64,000 nt of DNA from Candidatus Omnitrophota bacterium (GTDB taxonomy: Bacteria; Ratteibacteria; UBA8468; B48-G9; JAFGKM01), in contig JAMWDI010000004.1 of assembly GCA_023819375.1 (NCBI GenBank), positions 62,001-126,000 on the forward strand, written 5' to 3'. The notes under the pieces are model-generated. The model did no database searches. It was not told the DNA's origin and saw nothing but the letters and a program-made list of their open reading frames with translations. This document shows positions 45,464 to 54,232 of this stretch, piece after piece (position 1 is the first letter of the stretch; every line of letters starts with the position of its first letter). Position numbers and translations under genes: made by a program.

Positions 45464-47611
45464 ATGAGATGGAAGAATTTAGAAAACTGGGTTAAAGGAA
45501 TTTTAATTTTTGGCTTTACTTTATATTTGTTTTTTTCTTTCATTTCTTATGATCCTTTTGATCCAACGTTTAAATTCTGTCAGACAGGATTTCCGATAAA
45601 TAAAGAAATTAAAAATTTTGGTGGGAAATTTGGATCTTATATTACAGGGCTTTTATTTTTTTTATTTGGGAAATTTAGTTCTTATATTTTAATAATTCTT
45701 CTTTTTTTCGCTGGATATAATATCATCTGGGGAGAAAAAGAAAAAGTTTGGAAGAGAATTTTAAGTATTTTTGGATTTATTTTTGTTGTTTCACTTTTAT
45801 CTTCACTTGGTTCTGATATTTTTAATGGTGGTCTTATAGGAACCATGTTTAGTCCTTTATTAAAAGAATATTTTGGTGAAAAAGGAATATTTTTTATTCT
45901 CCTTTTTCTTGGTTTTGCTTTCCTTGGAGTGGCAAATAAAATGTATCTTGAACCATTTAAAGTTGTTTTTCACGATTATTTTGTAAAAGAAGAAAAACCC
46001 TCTATACCTGAAAAAGTAAGAAAACGTAGAATATCAAAAGAGAAAATAGAAATTCCTGTGGTTCCTGAAATAAAAGAAAAAGAAACCGTTAAAGTAGTTG
46101 AAGTTGAAAAAGAGAAAAAGAAAGAGAAGAAAGAAAAAATTTTAAAGCAGAAGGGAATTGAATATCATTTACCTCCTGTTGATTTGCTTAAAATTGGAAG
46201 TCCAACTCAAAAAGAAACAAAAGAAGACCTTGAAATTTATGCACAGGTTATAGAAGAAACACTTTCTGAATTTGACATAGAAGGTGAGGTTGTTCAGATA
46301 AATCAGGGCCCAAGAGTGACAATGTTTGAGGTTCAACTTGCTCCTGGAATACAGGTTCAGAAAATTTTTAAAATACAGGATAATATAGCAATGAACTTAA
46401 AAACCACAACTATAAGAGTAGTTGCTCCTTTACCTAATAAATCAACTGTTGGGATTGAAGTTCCAAATAGAGAAATTTCAATAGTTTATCTTAGGGAAAT
46501 AATTGAAAGCAAAGAATTCCAGCGTTCTATATCAAAATTAACCCTTGCGGTTGGTAAAGATATTATGGGTAGACCAATTGTAACTGACTTAAAATTGATG
46601 CCACATCTTTTAATTGCAGGTGCTACAGGTTCTGGGAAAACTGTCTGTCTTAATTCTTTAATTACATCAATTTTATATAAAGCAACACCTGATGAAGTAA
46701 AATTTATAATGATAGATCCCAAAATGGTTGAATTAACTTTATATAATGATCTTCCACATTTACTCTGTCCTGTCATAGTTGATATTAAAAAAGCGGTAAA
46801 TGCTTTAAAATGGCTTATAGGTGAAATGAGTAGAAGGTATAAGCTTTTTTCTGAAAAGAAAGTAAGAAATCTTGAAAGTTATAATATTTTATTTAAAGAA
46901 GAGCCTCTTCCATATATAGTTGTTGTAATTGATGAACTTGCTGATTTAATGGCTGTTGCAAAAAATGAGATTGAACATAGTATTATTCGTCTTGCTCAGT
47001 TATCGAGAGCAGCAGGTATACATCTTTTACTTGCTACACAAAGACCATCAGTAAATGTTATAACTGGTGTTATAAAGGCAAATCTTCCATGTAGAATCTC
47101 TTTTCAGGTGACTTCAAAGTTTGATTCAAGAACAATACTTGATAGAATAGGAGCAGAAAAATTGCTTGGAAGAGGGGATATGTTATTCTTACCACCACAG
47201 AGTTCAACATTATTGAGAATACAGGGAAGTTATATATCTGATGAAGAAATAGAAAGAGTTTGTGAATTCATTAAAAAACAGAGAATTCCTGAATATAATA
47301 TGGAAATAGTTGAAAGAAAAGAAATACCTGAAGGTGAAATACCTGAAATAATGAAAACAGAATATGACGATGAAGAAATATTATATGAACAAGCAAAAAG
47401 GATAGTTCTTACAACAAAAATTGCTTCAATTTCTATGTTACAAAGGAGATTAAGGATAGGTTTTAATAAAGCAGCAAGGTTGATAGAAAGAATGGAAGAG
47501 GAAGGAATTGTTGGACCCTATCAAGAAGGAAAGCCAAGGAAGGTTTTAATAAATATGGAAGAAAATCAGGAGAATATGGAAGATAATAATGGACTGGAAG
47601 GATTTAAGTAA
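45464..47611 (+). CDS. ftsK: DNA translocase FtsK/SpoIIIE
   Basis: A 715-residue DNA pump for chromosome segregation at the septum. The N-terminal ~170 residues hold about four membrane helices, a Lys/Glu-rich linker follows (~185-235), then the motor with Walker A GATGSGKTVC (near residue 386), Walker B VVIDELADLMA (near 490), LLATQRPSVNVITG and the C-terminal gamma winged helix (SISMLQRRLRIGFNKAARLI) that reads orienting DNA sequences. It is shorter in the linker than enterobacterial FtsK. It starts a unit with rodZ-like and rimO; the end overlaps the rodZ-like gene by 23 bases. Confidence 0.96.
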   Translation: MRWKNLENWVKGILIFGFTLYLFFSFISYDPFDPTFKFCQTGFPINKEIKNFGGKFGSYITGLLFFLFGKFSSYILIILLFFAGYNIIWGEKEKVWKRILSIFGFIFVVSLLSSLGSDIFNGGLIGTMFSPLLKEYFGEKGIFFILLFLGFAFLGVANKMYLEPFKVVFHDYFVKEEKPSIPEKVRKRRISKEKIEIPVVPEIKEKETVKVVEVEKEKKKEKKEKILKQKGIEYHLPPVDLLKIGSPTQKETKEDLEIYAQVIEETLSEFDIEGEVVQINQGPRVTMFEVQLAPGIQVQKIFKIQDNIAMNLKTTTIRVVAPLPNKSTVGIEVPNREISIVYLREIIESKEFQRSISKLTLAVGKDIMGRPIVTDLKLMPHLLIAGATGSGKTVCLNSLITSILYKATPDEVKFIMIDPKMVELTLYNDLPHLLCPVIVDIKKAVNALKWLIGEMSRRYKLFSEKKVRNLESYNILFKEEPLPYIVVVIDELADLMAVAKNEIEHSIIRLAQLSRAAGIHLLLATQRPSVNVITGVIKANLPCRISFQVTSKFDSRTILDRIGAEKLLGRGDMLFLPPQSSTLLRIQGSYISDEEIERVCEFIKKQRIPEYNMEIVERKEIPEGEIPEIMKTEYDDEEILYEQAKRIVLTTKIASISMLQRRLRIGFNKAARLIERMEEEGIVGPYQEGKPRKVLINMEENQENMEDNNGLEGFK

Positions 47612-47942
47612 ACTCATAAAAGAAGAAAGGAGAAAGAGAAATCTTACATTAGAAAAGATAAATGAAGAAATAAAAATACCTGTAAAATTTTTAAAATCAA
47701 TAGAAGAAGGGGAATGGGAAAAATTACCAAGCAAAATTCATATGAAAGCAATCCTTACAAAATATTTGAAGTATCTTGAACTTGATTTAAACATAGAAGA
47801 ATTATTTAAAGAAAATAAAAAGGAAGAAATAATTGAGGGGAAAAAAGTTGACAGAAGGATATTTCTTATTTTAATTCTTTTCTTTGTCTTTTTAATTCTT
47901 TTTCTTTTTAATAATTACTTGCTTAATCGCTTATTGAAATGA
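47589..47942 (+). CDS. RodZ-like helix-turn-helix membrane protein without periplasmic domain
   Basis: A 117-residue protein with an N-terminal HTH_25-type domain (LIKEERRKRNLTLEKINEEI, VKFLKSIEEGEWEKLP, MKAILTKYLKYLELD), a charged linker and one C-terminal membrane helix (IFLILILFFVFLILFLF). RodZ anchors MreB to the membrane for rod-shape growth; typical RodZ has a further periplasmic domain, which is absent here. It overlaps the end of ftsK and its stop overlaps the rimO start (ATGA), so all three are translated together. Confidence 0.8.
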   Translation: MDWKDLSKLIKEERRKRNLTLEKINEEIKIPVKFLKSIEEGEWEKLPSKIHMKAILTKYLKYLELDLNIEELFKENKKEEIIEGKKVDRRIFLILILFFVFLILFLFNNYLLNRLLK

Positions 47943-49210
47943 AGATTGCTTTTATTTCTCTTGGATGTCCTAAAAATCTTGTTGATACAGAAAAATTGAT
48001 TGCCATTGTCGGTGAAAATGGTTTTGTAATCACAGATTCAATTGATTCAGCAGATTTTGTAATTATAAATACCTGTGGATTTATAAAGGAAGCAGTTGTT
48101 GAATCAGAAGAAACTATTGAGGAAGTTGTTAAAAAAAATAAAAAAGTAATAATATGTGGATGTCTGGCCCAGAGAGAAAAAGAAAAACTTTTAAAATTTA
48201 AAAATATAAAAGGGATTATTGGGGTTGGAAATCTTGAAGATGTAATAAAAATCATAAAAGATAGGAAAGAAGGGATTTTAAAAATAAAAAATTGTTTCAA
48301 AAATTTGGAAGAATTTCCTCGTGTGATTACAACATTCCCTTATGCATATATTAAAATATCAGATGGTTGTATAAATTTTTGTAGTTATTGTTTAATTCCG
48401 AAATTAAGGGGTCCTTTAAGAAGTAGAAAATTAAAGGATATTTTAAGAGAAGCAGAAAATATTGAAAAGATGGGATATAAAGAGATAATTTTAATTGCTC
48501 AAGATACGACAAATTACGGTATAGATTTAAAAGATAATAGAACAGATTTAATAAAACTTTTAAAAGAACTTGAAAAATTTGATTTTGAATGGATAAGAAT
48601 AATGTATATGCATCCAGGACATTTAAAGGATGAATTAATTGAGAAAATAGCCGAGAGCAAAAAAATATGTAAATATTTTGATATCCCTTTTCAACATGTT
48701 TCCTTTAAAATTCTTGAAAAAATGAACAGACCTGTTTTTGATTATAGAAAACTTGTTGAAAAAATAAGGAATAAAATTCCGAATTGCGCAATAAGAACAA
48801 ATTTTATAGTAGGTTTCCCTGGTGAAACAGAAGAAGATTTTAAAGAACTTTTGAATTTTATTGAGGATATGAAGATTGATAGAGTAGGGTTTTTTAAATA
48901 TAGTAATGAGAAAGGAACTTTAGCATTCAAATTTAAAGATCAAATTAATGAAAGGATAAAAGAAGAAAGGTTAAAAATACTTATAAAAAAACAGGAAGAA
49001 ATTTCAAAAGAGAATTTAGAAAAATATGTAGGGAAAAAGCTTAAAATACTAATTGAAAAAAAAGAAAATGGATATTTTACTGGAAGAACAGAATTTGATG
49101 CACCTGAAATAGATGGAGTCGTTTATATTAAAAGGGAAAATTTAAAGTTAGGGAATTTTTATTACTTTAAGATAACATCTTCTGATATTCACGATTTATA
49201 TGTTTCATAA
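47939..49210 (+). CDS. rimO: Ribosomal protein uS12 methylthiotransferase
   Basis: Radical SAM methylthiotransferase of 423 residues. The N-terminal UPF0004 domain has the auxiliary-cluster cysteines (LGCPKNLVDTE, NTCGF, CGCLAQRE); the radical SAM cluster is DGCINFCSYCLIPKLRGPLR; a TRAM domain is at the C terminus. RimO modifies Asp of ribosomal protein uS12; the related MiaB acts on tRNA, but GPLRSR after the cluster and the SLGCPKNLVD start fit RimO. It ends six bases before the end of the convergent PAS/HD-GYP gene, without a terminator. Confidence 0.94.
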   Translation: MKIAFISLGCPKNLVDTEKLIAIVGENGFVITDSIDSADFVIINTCGFIKEAVVESEETIEEVVKKNKKVIICGCLAQREKEKLLKFKNIKGIIGVGNLEDVIKIIKDRKEGILKIKNCFKNLEEFPRVITTFPYAYIKISDGCINFCSYCLIPKLRGPLRSRKLKDILREAENIEKMGYKEIILIAQDTTNYGIDLKDNRTDLIKLLKELEKFDFEWIRIMYMHPGHLKDELIEKIAESKKICKYFDIPFQHVSFKILEKMNRPVFDYRKLVEKIRNKIPNCAIRTNFIVGFPGETEEDFKELLNFIEDMKIDRVGFFKYSNEKGTLAFKFKDQINERIKEERLKILIKKQEEISKENLEKYVGKKLKILIEKKENGYFTGRTEFDAPEIDGVVYIKRENLKLGNFYYFKITSSDIHDLYVS

Positions 49211-49216
49211 TACTGA

Positions 49217-50167
49217 CTAAAATTTTATTTTGCTTTCGGTAAGAAGATTTATACATATATCAACAACCCTTTTATCATATTTGATTCCCCCATTTGTGTA
49301 AAGTTCTTCAATTACATCTTCAATTTTAAGTGCAGGTCTATAAGGTCTGTGATTACTCATTGCTTCAACTACATCTGCAACACCAATTATTCTTGCACCC
49401 AGAAGTATTTCATTATCTTTTAAACCAGAGGGATAACCACTTCCATCAAGTCTTTCGTGATGCTGTAAAACAATTAATGCAATATTTTCAAAATTTGGTA
49501 TTTCTATAAGAATATCATAGGCAATTTTAGGATGGCATTCAACTATTTTTCTTTCAATAGGATTAAGTTTTCTAGGAAGAGCAAGTATTTCTGGTGGGAT
49601 AGTAATTTTCCCTATATCATGCAATAATGCTGCTATTTTTATATCATTTATTTCTTTTTCTTTTAATTTCAATTTTTTGGCTATTTCTACAGATAGATTT
49701 GAAACTCTTAATTGGTGTCCCATTGTATATGGATCTTTTATTTCAACTATTTTGGAAAGAGTATTTATTACTCCTTGTAATGACTTTTGAAGTTCTTCCT
49801 GATAGAGAATTTTATCTGTAATATCAATAAGTGTACCTATTATACAATTTTTGTTGTTAATTTTTGTTGATTGTCCTGAGGCTAAACAATATTTTATTTT
49901 TTTACTTTTGCTTACAAAACGAACAAGATAATTTTCTATTTGACTTTCTCCTTTTAACCTTCTTTCTATTCTTTTTTTAACTTCTTTTTTATCTTTTTCA
50001 TAAACCCAGTCAAGGGCTTTTATTTTTCCGATAATTTCCTCTTTTGTATATTCAAATATCTTACAAAATGCAGGATTTACATATAAAAAATCTAAGTTAT
50101 AATCAAAAATATAAAAAGCGACCGTGCAATTTTCTGCAAAATTAATAAAAAAATCTAAATTTTCCAT
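49217..50167 (-). CDS. PAS domain HD-GYP phosphodiesterase
   Basis: A 316-residue regulatory protein: an N-terminal PAS domain (residues ~1-120; FYIFDYNLDFLYVNPAFCKI, GTLIDITDKIL) linked by a helix to an HD-GYP domain (~130-310) with LLHDIGKITIPPE, HHERLDGSGYPSGL and GVADVVEAM. The HD and GYP signatures are intact, so it should hydrolyse cyclic-di-GMP in response to a signal sensed by the PAS domain. No membrane segment. It is transcribed alone from a consensus promoter that shares its -35 with the divergent gene. Confidence 0.9.
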   Translation of the reverse strand: MENLDFFINFAENCTVAFYIFDYNLDFLYVNPAFCKIFEYTKEEIIGKIKALDWVYEKDKKEVKKRIERRLKGESQIENYLVRFVSKSKKIKYCLASGQSTKINNKNCIIGTLIDITDKILYQEELQKSLQGVINTLSKIVEIKDPYTMGHQLRVSNLSVEIAKKLKLKEKEINDIKIAALLHDIGKITIPPEILALPRKLNPIERKIVECHPKIAYDILIEIPNFENIALIVLQHHERLDGSGYPSGLKDNEILLGARIIGVADVVEAMSNHRPYRPALKIEDVIEELYTNGGIKYDKRVVDICINLLTESKIKF

Positions 50168-50183
50168 AAAAACAATAAATATA

Positions 50184-50212
50184 ATTATACTTTCTTTTTA
50201 AGATATTGCCAA
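50184..50212 (-). promoter_or_regulatory. Promoter of the PAS/HD-GYP gene, sharing its -35 with the divergent gene
   Basis: On the minus strand TTGGCA (50212-50207), 17 bases and a perfect TATAAT (50189-50184); 16 bases separate it from the ATG at 50167, so the leader is about ten bases. No Shine-Dalgarno sequence. Confidence 0.65.
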
Positions 50213-50234
50213 CTTTAAAATTTTTAAATAAAAT
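50206..50234 (+). promoter_or_regulatory. Promoter of the secreted TIM-barrel-like gene, predicted near-leaderless
   Basis: TTGCCA at 50206-50211, 17 bases, TAAAAT at 50229-50234, then nine bases to the ATG at 50244. A TATACT at 50235-50240 is too far from the -35. No Shine-Dalgarno sequence. Confidence 0.6.
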
Positions 50235-50243
50235 TATACTTTG

Positions 50244-51359
50244 ATGAAAAACAAAATTTTTTTGATATTGCTTTTTTCATTCAATATTTATTCAGAAAAA
50301 CTTATAATATATGCAGGTTCACCAATAAGAAGTTTAAAAAATTCTAAACTTTTTGAATTTATTGAACTTATTAAAGATTCTGGTTTTAATGCTGTCCATT
50401 TAAATTATGGTTTTGAAAAAATCAATTTTGAAACATATAAAAAGGCATCAGATATAGGGCTTAAAATATTCATTCATATTGGTTCACCGAAGAAAATAGG
50501 AGAAAGAAATGCTGTTGATTCTCAAGGCAGAAATTTAAATATTGAGTGTCCATTAAATGAAAAAATATGGAAAAGTTTAATTTTAGATAGGATTACAGAA
50601 TTTTTTAATAAATATAAAGGGGAAAAGTTTTTAGATTCAGTTATTGGGATTCATTTCGATATTGAGAGTTATGTAGATCCTGATATATGTTACTGTGATT
50701 ATTGCTTTTACAAATATATGGAAATGAAAAAATTGAAAAGTAATGTAAGAAAAGAAGAAAGAAAAGAATATCTTTTTGAAAAGGGACTTTTACTGGATTA
50801 TAAAAATTTTCTGAAAAATAATCTTGAAAACATTTTTAAAGAGATAAAGAAAAAAATTAACTCTTTTAATGATGCTCTTTTGATTTCCTATTATCCATTT
50901 TCTTATAAAGGAATTGTTTTTCCATTTAAAATTTTTTTCACTTTTCTTTTGCCTTCCAAATTTCCTCCTCCATTATGGTGGTATGTCTACAGAAAGTCAG
51001 AATGGATTTCTCATGCTCTTTTGAAAGGTATGGCAGATGAAAAAAATTCTGTTATTTTATGGGATGATTATTATTACTGGAGTGGATATATACCCGGTTA
51101 TGATAAATTAGTTAATAAAAAATTGAAAAAGGTTCTTAATTACAAGGTAAGATGGATGGGGAGTATTGATTACTTATCTGATTGTTTTGGAAAAGCAGAT
51201 TATACTCCGGAAAGAGCAGGAAGAGAATTTTATGAATTGCTGAAAAATAATGAATATGGAGCGATTTTATATGGTGAAATTAAAAAAGATACAGATATCT
51301 ATGAATCCCATCTTCCCTATCTTCAAAAGATTAAGCAATATTTAATTTTGCAAAAATGA
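50244..51359 (+). CDS. Secreted putative glycosidase-like TIM-barrel protein with a Cys cluster
   Basis: A 371-residue protein beginning with a signal peptide (MKNKIFLILLFSFNIYS). The body reads like an alpha/beta barrel: SGFNAVHLNYGFEKI, IGLKIFIHIGSP, VIGIHFDIESYVDPD, ALLISYYPFSYKG and GAILYGEIKKDTDIYE. The segment ICYCDYCFYKY matches the C-x-C-x2-C zinc-type cluster seen in GH42-like and related barrel glycosidases, and the Glu of DIESY is a candidate catalytic acid. I cannot name a family. It stands alone, with a promoter opposing that of the HD-GYP gene, and ends four bases from the convergent radC. Confidence 0.6.
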   Translation: MKNKIFLILLFSFNIYSEKLIIYAGSPIRSLKNSKLFEFIELIKDSGFNAVHLNYGFEKINFETYKKASDIGLKIFIHIGSPKKIGERNAVDSQGRNLNIECPLNEKIWKSLILDRITEFFNKYKGEKFLDSVIGIHFDIESYVDPDICYCDYCFYKYMEMKKLKSNVRKEERKEYLFEKGLLLDYKNFLKNNLENIFKEIKKKINSFNDALLISYYPFSYKGIVFPFKIFFTFLLPSKFPPPLWWYVYRKSEWISHALLKGMADEKNSVILWDDYYYWSGYIPGYDKLVNKKLKKVLNYKVRWMGSIDYLSDCFGKADYTPERAGREFYELLKNNEYGAILYGEIKKDTDIYESHLPYLQKIKQYLILQK

Positions 51360-51363
51360 AAAC

Positions 51364-52056
51364 TCAAATATGGCCAATTCTACCTGATGCAAAACTGTAA
51401 AAAATATTGTCACCAATGATTATATGATCTAAAACATTGATTCCTAATATTTCACCACCTTCTTTTAATCTTTTTGTAAATTCTATATCTTCTTTACTTG
51501 GGGTTGGATCTCCTGATGGATGATTATGAACACAAATTATTGATGGTATAAAATTTTCAATTGCTTTACAAAATATTTCTCTTATTATTGGATTTGCTTG
51601 ATTTACTGTCCCTTCCTCAATCTCTATTATTCCAATTATCCTATTTTTAGAATCGAGATGAATAACTTTAAAAACTTCTTTTTTTAAATCTCTCATCCTT
51701 GGCATAATAAACTTTACAACTTCAAATGGGTTTTTTATCTGAATTTTCTTATCTTTTATTTCTTGTTCTACCATTCTTCTTCCTATTTCAATTGCTGCCT
51801 TTATCTGGCAAATTTTTGCTATTCCAAGTCCTTTTATCTCTTTAAAATTTTTTAAACTTGTATGACTCATATTCCTAAAAGAACCAAATTTATCAAGTAA
51901 TTTTCTTGCAAGATCTAATGCCGTTTGCCCTTTTATTCCGCTTCTTATTAAAATCGCAAGAAGTTCGGTATCGGTTAAATTATGTTCTCCATATTTTATA
52001 AGTTTTTCTCTTGGTTTTTCTTCCTCTTTCCAGTATTTTAATGGTTTATTTTTCAT
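51364..52056 (-). CDS. radC: RadC/DUF2466 family JAB-domain protein
   Basis: A 230-residue RadC protein: N-terminal helix-hairpin-helix region (LLAILIRSGIKGQTALDLAR, LKNFKEIKGLGIAKICQIKA) and a JAB1/MPN-type metalloprotease-like domain with VHNHPSGDPTPSKEDIEFT, where the HxH and Asp would bind zinc. The family was once linked to repair; its true role is unknown. It follows the DUF1614 gene with one base between, and is the last gene of the long gatC-to-radC run. Confidence 0.93.
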   Translation of the reverse strand: MKNKPLKYWKEEEKPREKLIKYGEHNLTDTELLAILIRSGIKGQTALDLARKLLDKFGSFRNMSHTSLKNFKEIKGLGIAKICQIKAAIEIGRRMVEQEIKDKKIQIKNPFEVVKFIMPRMRDLKKEVFKVIHLDSKNRIIGIIEIEEGTVNQANPIIREIFCKAIENFIPSIICVHNHPSGDPTPSKEDIEFTKRLKEGGEILGINVLDHIIIGDNIFYSFASGRIGHI

Positions 52057-52057
52057 T

Positions 52058-52717
52058 TTAAGCCAGAAGTACAGAGATTATTCCAACAAGAAAAATACCA
52101 TCATAAACACCTGCTCCTCCAATGCTCATAACTCCTGGATAAGAAGGTAAATTTGGAAGATTTAATAAATCAGCACCTATTAAAACTCCAAGGACACCTG
52201 AAATATAGGCGACAGGTATTTTATTTTGAGGGGCAAAGATAAATGCAAGTAAAACAGCAATAATTGGTGGAATTAAAGCAGGAATAGTAATACCTATTCC
52301 AGGTATAATTTTTGATAGTTTAAAACATATAATTGTTGAAATAATTGTTGAGAAAAATGTTGGAAGTAAAGGAGCCTTTGGAAGTAAATAAATACATAAC
52401 AATATTGGAATTATTGCTCCTCCAACATTTATAGCGATTATTTGTTTGGTTTCTATTTCTGGTAATCCAAATGGTTGGAAAAGAAAAAATAATTCTCTAT
52501 ATGGATGAAAAATTGTTGCCTCTCTACTGTAAATAGGGATATTTATTCCACTTCCGATTAAAGATGCAAGTAAAACAAGAAAAGCAAAAAATGGAGATAA
52601 TCCAAGTTTTCCAAGAGCAATTCTTATGATTTCAATTTGAAGTAAAAAAAATAAAAATGGAAGTAAAAGAATCAGAAATATAAGCAATAAAATTAGAGAA
52701 AATGGCAGAAAGAACAT
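52058..52717 (-). CDS. DUF1614 family membrane protein
   Basis: A 219-residue integral membrane protein with about six to seven hydrophobic segments, few charges, and the DUF1614 pattern of GSGINIPIYSREA near residue 55, ETKQIIAINVGGAIIPILLC and the C-terminal GADLLNLPNLPSYPGVMSIG, GAGVYDGIFLVG (in part). Function is unknown for the family. It lies between the BamE-like and radC genes with one-base gaps, so it is co-translated with them. Confidence 0.85.
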   Translation of the reverse strand: MFFLPFSLILLLIFLILLLPFLFFLLQIEIIRIALGKLGLSPFFAFLVLLASLIGSGINIPIYSREATIFHPYRELFFLFQPFGLPEIETKQIIAINVGGAIIPILLCIYLLPKAPLLPTFFSTIISTIICFKLSKIIPGIGITIPALIPPIIAVLLAFIFAPQNKIPVAYISGVLGVLIGADLLNLPNLPSYPGVMSIGGAGVYDGIFLVGIISVLLA

Positions 52718-52718
52718 T

Positions 52719-53189
52719 TTATCTTATCCTTGTAGAAGGTGTAAGAATATCATTTTCTATTTTCATAACCTCCCCATTTATGTCAAAAATAATTCTTCCT
52801 AGACCAAAATAGAACCATACTTCTGTTTTATCTCTCATTAATTTTACTTCCTCTGGACTTCCAAGTATTTCTCTAACCTCTTCTTTTGTCATCCCTCTCT
52901 TTATAGAATTCCATTCATCTGAAGTTGGTTTAATTGTTGCCTGTGGTTGAACATATATCTGAAAATTTCTGATTGTTTTTCTTAACTCATTAAATTTTCC
53001 TTCAATATTTTTTATGCTCTCTTCAATTGTTTTAATTTTTTTCTCAATTTCATCTACTCTTCTTTCAACATCATCAAGTTTTTCAATTATTTCTTCAACC
53101 GCAAATTCTTTCTTTTTTTCATTTTTTACTTCATCTTCACAAAACAAAAAGAATGTGAAAATTAAAAATAAAAAGAGAAATTTTTTCAT
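52719..53189 (-). CDS. Envelope protein with coiled coil and BamE/SmpA-like domain
   Basis: A 156-residue exported protein. A signal-like hydrophobic segment (residues ~4-16) ends at a cysteine in FLFCED; the residue before Cys is Phe, not Gly/Ala/Ser, so lipidation is uncertain. Residues ~25-75 form a heptad-rich coiled coil (LDDVERRVDEIEKKIKTIEE), and residues ~95-156 resemble the BamE/SmpA fold (WNSIKRGMTKEEVREILGSP, WFYFGLGRIIFDINGEV). BamE assists outer-membrane protein assembly. The ATG overlaps the preceding stop (ATGA); a TTG three codons upstream is less likely. Confidence 0.7.
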   Translation of the reverse strand: MKKFLFLFLIFTFFLFCEDEVKNEKKKEFAVEEIIEKLDDVERRVDEIEKKIKTIEESIKNIEGKFNELRKTIRNFQIYVQPQATIKPTSDEWNSIKRGMTKEEVREILGSPEEVKLMRDKTEVWFYFGLGRIIFDINGEVMKIENDILTPSTRIR

Positions 53190-54007
53190 TTTATCCAAAT
53201 TTCCCTTTCAAGTTTTCTTAAGAAATCTCTTGCGTGAATGATATCAAGTTCTGGATTTTCTCCAACTTCCCTTTCGATTGTAAAAAATCCATTATATCCT
53301 ATTTCTTTCATCGCTTTTAAATATTCAGGCCAGTTGACATTTCCTTCTCCGAGGGGTAACTCTTTCCATCTTTTCTTTCCGTTTTCATCAGGAAGTTTAA
53401 TTCCGTCTTTTGCGTGTGTATGAACTATATAATTTGCAAGAGTGTAAACTCCTTTAACAGGATCATCTCCTGCAACCATAACAAGATTTGCAGGATCATA
53501 ATTTACTTTAAGTCCTGGATTTCCTATTTTATCAAGAAGTTTTTTGAGCAAGGTTGCAGGTTCAGGTCCTGTTTCAGTTGCAAGGACAATGCCTTTATTA
53601 TATGCATAAGTTCCCACTTCTGGTAGAGATTCTTCCATTGTCTTCCAAGCAATATCATTTTCATCTTCTGGAACAACCCCTATATGGGTTGTAACTATTT
53701 TTACACCAAGATCAAAAGCAAGATCTATAACTTCTTTTGTTCTTTCTATTCTCCATTCAACAGTTTTTGGATCTGCAAACCCATGTCCTCCAAAATCTCC
53801 TACAAGAGCACTTATTTCAAGACCAAGAGATTCAACAAAATGTTTTAAATCTTCTCTTCCTGTTTTTGATAGATTTCTTGGATCTAAATCTCCAGTTGTT
53901 GCGTACGGTTGAATTCCATCAAGTCCAAGTTCTGCCGCTTTTCTAATACCTTCTTTAATAGGTAATCTAAAACAATCTGGAATTACTCCAATCTTCATTT
54001 TTTTCAT
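53186..54007 (-). CDS. Sugar phosphate isomerase/epimerase (AP endonuclease 2 family TIM barrel)
   Basis: A 273-residue TIM-barrel protein. KIGVIPDCFRLPIKEGIRKA, LGLDGIQPYATTGDL, VTTHIGVVPED, ATETGPEPATLL, VNYDPANLVMV, VHTHAKDG and FFTIEREVGE mark the Glu/Asp/His metal ligands of the Xylose isomerase-like superfamily. Such proteins isomerise or epimerise sugars or act on inositol derivatives; the substrate is unknown. Together with the Gfo/Idh/MocA gene elsewhere in the window it could serve a shared sugar route, but they are not adjacent. AGGAGG precedes the ATG. Confidence 0.86.
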   Translation of the reverse strand: MKKMKIGVIPDCFRLPIKEGIRKAAELGLDGIQPYATTGDLDPRNLSKTGREDLKHFVESLGLEISALVGDFGGHGFADPKTVEWRIERTKEVIDLAFDLGVKIVTTHIGVVPEDENDIAWKTMEESLPEVGTYAYNKGIVLATETGPEPATLLKKLLDKIGNPGLKVNYDPANLVMVAGDDPVKGVYTLANYIVHTHAKDGIKLPDENGKKRWKELPLGEGNVNWPEYLKAMKEIGYNGFFTIEREVGENPELDIIHARDFLRKLEREIWIK

Positions 54008-54019
54008 AACTTCCTCCTT

Positions 54020-54232
54020 TTATTTTTCTTTATAAATTTCAATTGCAACATCAGGACAAATTATAACACATCTTTTACAACCTGTGCAATTTTTCCCGTT
54101 AACAACTTCTACATAATGATAACCAATTTTGTTAAATTTATCAGAAACTTTAAAAATTCCATTTGGACAAACTTCTAAACATAATTTACAACTTTTACAT
54201 CTTTCTTTATCAATTTTTATAATATATTTCAT
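54020..54232 (-). CDS. 2[4Fe-4S] ferredoxin
   Basis: A 70-residue ferredoxin with two Cys motifs, CKSCKLCLEVCPNG and CTGCKRCVIICPD, spaced for two [4Fe-4S] clusters. The form resembles the delta subunit of 2-oxoacid:ferredoxin oxidoreductases, but no alpha, beta or gamma subunits are adjacent. Its ATG overlaps the nadK stop (ATGA). It may donate electrons to iron-sulfur enzymes, for instance those of the isoprenoid route started by dxs, encoded upstream; that is inference. Confidence 0.9.
   Translation of the reverse strand: MKYIIKIDKERCKSCKLCLEVCPNGIFKVSDKFNKIGYHYVEVVNGKNCTGCKRCVIICPDVAIEIYKEK

Noticed and set aside
52719-53189. Assignment of the BamE-like protein as a certain lipoprotein
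   Set aside because: The cysteine is preceded by Phe in place of the small residue needed by the lipobox.
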